Assembly: GCA_039105265.1 (NCBI GenBank)
Contig: JAPFFF010000023.1
Coordinates: 2,232,001 to 2,296,000, forward strand
DNA from: Tritrichomonas musculus
Taxonomy: Eukaryota; Parabasalia; Tritrichomonadida; Tritrichomonadidae
DNA length: 64,000 nucleotides
Direction of reading: 5' to 3'
How positions within the stretch are numbered: position 1 is the stretch's first letter; each line of letters starts with the position of its first letter. Positions 62,023-64,000 of this stretch are shown here, piece after piece. Both the position numbers and the translations under genes were made by a program. The notes below the pieces were generated by a model, which worked only from the letters and a program-made list of their open reading frames with translations, ran no database searches and was not told the DNA's origin.

Positions 62023-63719
62023 CAGTACAGTAACAAAACTAAAAACGTATTTTTAATGGAAAATTCCACTTTTCTGGGAATAATACCAATTATACATTCA
62101 AATTTTAATTGAATTTTTTTGAGAATAAAAAAAGAGAAAATCTCACTTTTTGAATACTGTTATTCAAATTTCATTTTATTTTATTTTTGTGTAATTATTT
62201 TAGAATATGCATAAAGCAATACGTTCTCGAGTTTCTATTCTTGAACGTTGGAAAGAAATAGAAGAGTTGAAGGACAGAAATCCTGATGATTACATACCAA
62301 CAGATAATTCTAATATTTTTTATTCAAGTTTCATGAATCAATTCAATCATTTTAAAAATTTGTCGTTTCTAACGGTTTTTCAAAGAAGCTGTCTTTTACA
62401 TATTTCGACAAAAACATATTATAGGATTGAGAACAATCCAAATTTTATATCTAAAGATGGCCGCCCTCCAATTGTAACTGCAGAGGAAGAAAGATATATA
62501 CTAAACAAAATTGAAGACCATCAGCTTAGAGGTGATTGCTTAACACCACGTCAGGTCAGAGAAGAATTAGAAAAATATATTCAAAAAAAATATAAAAAAC
62601 CGTTTTTATCAATTAACCGCCAATGGTGGTATAGGTTTCGTTTGAAATATGATAAAATTGTTTCTGTGATTAAAGTCCATTCGTTAGAAACAAATAGGTG
62701 CGAAGTTACTGAAGAAGAAGTCTTAAATTATTATAATGAACTAGAAAAAGAAATTTCAATAACAAAAATTCCATCTTTAATAATAAATTTAGATGAGAGC
62801 GGTTTTATCATACGACCAGATAAAGATACAAAAAGAAATTGTGTAGTAATTAACGGTTGTAACGCAAAACCTTCTTTCAGAGATGAAATTGATGGCAACC
62901 ATGTTTCTATCGTTGCAGGTGTAACAATGGACGGTCAGGCATTGAAACCACTCTTGATTTCAACTACTATAAAGCCACCAAAAGAAATAATGAGTACAAT
63001 TTTAGGAAACTCATTTGAATGGTATAAAACATCAAAAGGTTATTTAAATTCAAAAGCAATGCTTTTTTGGATTAAGAATATTTATGTTCCTTATTTAGAA
63101 ATACAAAAAAACGAGTATGGTCAAAACATTCGACCTTTACTCATAATGGACGGTTTGAAATCACATCAAACCGATGAAGTTTTTAAATTACTAAATGAGA
63201 ATAATGTCAAAACTCTCTTTCTGCCCCCTCATGCTTCTCATTTGCTTCAATGCTTGGATCTATCGGTTTTTGGAGCAATGAAAATTCATTATAAGAATTA
63301 TCAATCAGAATTATTTTCAAAAGATCAAAAAAGACCAAAAAAAATTGAAAAAGTTTTAAGATCATTTCATGATTCAATATTTCCTCCTATTATTATCAAT
63401 GGATGGATCGAAGGAGGAATAGATTTCACAATAGCTAATGGAAAAATTGAAAACATTTCAGTGAATCGCACTAGAGTTCTTTCTAAGTTATACCCAAGTC
63501 AATAAATAAAAGTTCGAATTTCAAAATGTTTTTTTTTCCCCCATTTTATATTTTTTTCATTATTTTTTTTATTCTTATGAAAATAATAAATTGAATATAA
63601 ATTATTAAAAAATTGTATAAAAGTATTCAAAAAAAAATTGAATTTAAAAAATAATATTTTTTATCAAAAAGTCGGATTTTCCATTTTTTGAATCATTTTC
63701 CATTTTTGTTACTGTACTG
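62023..63719 (+). mobile_element. 1.7-kb pogo-like (Tc1/mariner superfamily) DNA transposon, apparently complete
   Basis: Inverted ends CAGTACAGTAACAAAA are perfect over 16 bp and are flanked by TA on both sides (62021-62022 and 63720-63721), the duplication typical of this superfamily. Many pogo/Tigger elements also start with CAG. It encloses one intact transposase gene. Nothing in the copy argues against activity. Confidence 0.85.
62207..63505 (+). CDS. Pogo-like DDD transposase (432 aa)
   Basis: The enzyme cuts at the 16-bp inverted ends and inserts at TA. Residues about 80-145 are the DNA-binding part: GRPPIVTAEEERYILNKI followed by a CENP-B-type helix-turn-helix (LTPRQVREELEKYIQ). The catalytic core has Asp in NLDESGF, Asp in LIMDGLKSHQ and a third Asp in LQCLDLSVFGAMK, with 35 residues between the second and third. 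LPPHASHLLQCLD is the hallmark of the pogo/jerky/Tigger group. The frame is intact from the ATG at 62207. Ends and TA duplications fit exactly. Confidence 0.88.
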   Translation: MHKAIRSRVSILERWKEIEELKDRNPDDYIPTDNSNIFYSSFMNQFNHFKNLSFLTVFQRSCLLHISTKTYYRIENNPNFISKDGRPPIVTAEEERYILNKIEDHQLRGDCLTPRQVREELEKYIQKKYKKPFLSINRQWWYRFRLKYDKIVSVIKVHSLETNRCEVTEEEVLNYYNELEKEISITKIPSLIINLDESGFIIRPDKDTKRNCVVINGCNAKPSFRDEIDGNHVSIVAGVTMDGQALKPLLISTTIKPPKEIMSTILGNSFEWYKTSKGYLNSKAMLFWIKNIYVPYLEIQKNEYGQNIRPLLIMDGLKSHQTDEVFKLLNENNVKTLFLPPHASHLLQCLDLSVFGAMKIHYKNYQSELFSKDQKRPKKIEKVLRSFHDSIFPPIIINGWIEGGIDFTIANGKIENISVNRTRVLSKLYPSQ

Positions 63720-64000
63720 TATGGTATTTTTAAAAAAATAATTTGTCCCTACTTATCGTTCTACTTTCTGAAGACTCATAGAAAATTTGAATTAAAAACT
63801 CTCAATTTTTTTGTGAATAAGGTAATAATTAAAAAACTTAGTTTAGTGTTTTATGTGGATCAACCAAACATTAAATTTAGATGAAATGCCATATTCTGTT
63901 CATTGGCGTGTTTGTACATTATATATATCAAGCATATTAGGAAGTATTTGAGTAGAAATGATAGAAAATATTCTTTGATACCTCTAAAGTAATCACTTGT
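63720..64000. other. Right-edge intergenic sequence
   Basis: No gene is supported in the last 280 bp. It contains the right members of the flanking inverted (63827-63845) and direct (about 63741) repeats that bracket the pogo-like element. Confidence 0.4.

Overview
The window is very A+T-rich, almost intronless protist DNA. It fits a parabasalid (Trichomonas/Tritrichomonas type). The signs are: initiator-like TCAYTTTT motifs 5-15 nt before start codons, a candidate 26-nt GT-AG intron, long single-exon genes, an intact pogo-like transposon, and a very large virus-like element in an otherwise gene-poor background. The species cannot be named from the sequence alone.

Layout. (1) 1-2555: host DNA with a partial minus-strand gene at the left edge and the 5' part of a large host gene. 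(2) 2556-48272: one 45.7-kb Polinton-like (virus-like) element. It has near-identical terminal inverted repeats beginning AGTAGTATATATAAATGGCG and a 5-bp target-site duplication (GCCTT). It sits inside the host gene, whose reading frame is continuous on both sides, so the insertion is precise and probably young. (3) 48273-64000: the 3' part of the split host gene, a coiled-coil protein gene, a tRNA-Gly(GCC), ankyrin-type relics, a 315-bp foldback element, two tandem copies of a small unknown gene, an aberrant Rho-like GTPase with a candidate 26-nt intron, and a complete pogo-like DNA transposon.

The element. It carries a retroviral-type integrase, a fused PrimPol-SF3 helicase, an A32/FtsK-type packaging ATPase, two adjacent paralogous major-capsid candidates, a minor-capsid candidate, two fibre-like proteins of over 1,000 residues, a 3,023-residue giant protein, and a cysteine protease with two complete Ulp1/adenain-type domains in tandem. 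No protein-primed DNA polymerase B was recognised. The replication module therefore resembles that of some virophages and Polinton-like viruses, while integrase and TIRs are of Maverick/Polinton type. Small proteins add to the virion inventory: a four-member family opening MAFG[ES]F.KK, a 21-residue Arg/Thr protein resembling adenovirus mu, and a 44-residue single-span membrane protein. At least six proteins share a small domain, including the N terminus of the protease.

An accessory block (12.4-17.1 kb, plus one gene at 36.2-36.6 kb) holds short unfamiliar genes with host-like initiators. The structural genes mostly have T-rich/A-rich leaders instead, which suggests two expression classes. 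Next to this block are about 1 kb of repeats, a 410-bp GGGAT-rich repeat present twice in inverted orientation (18.1 and 36.7 kb), and a one-gene cassette with perfect 35-bp inverted repeats (18.55-19.67 kb). The element looks largely whole, with one or two doubtful genes.
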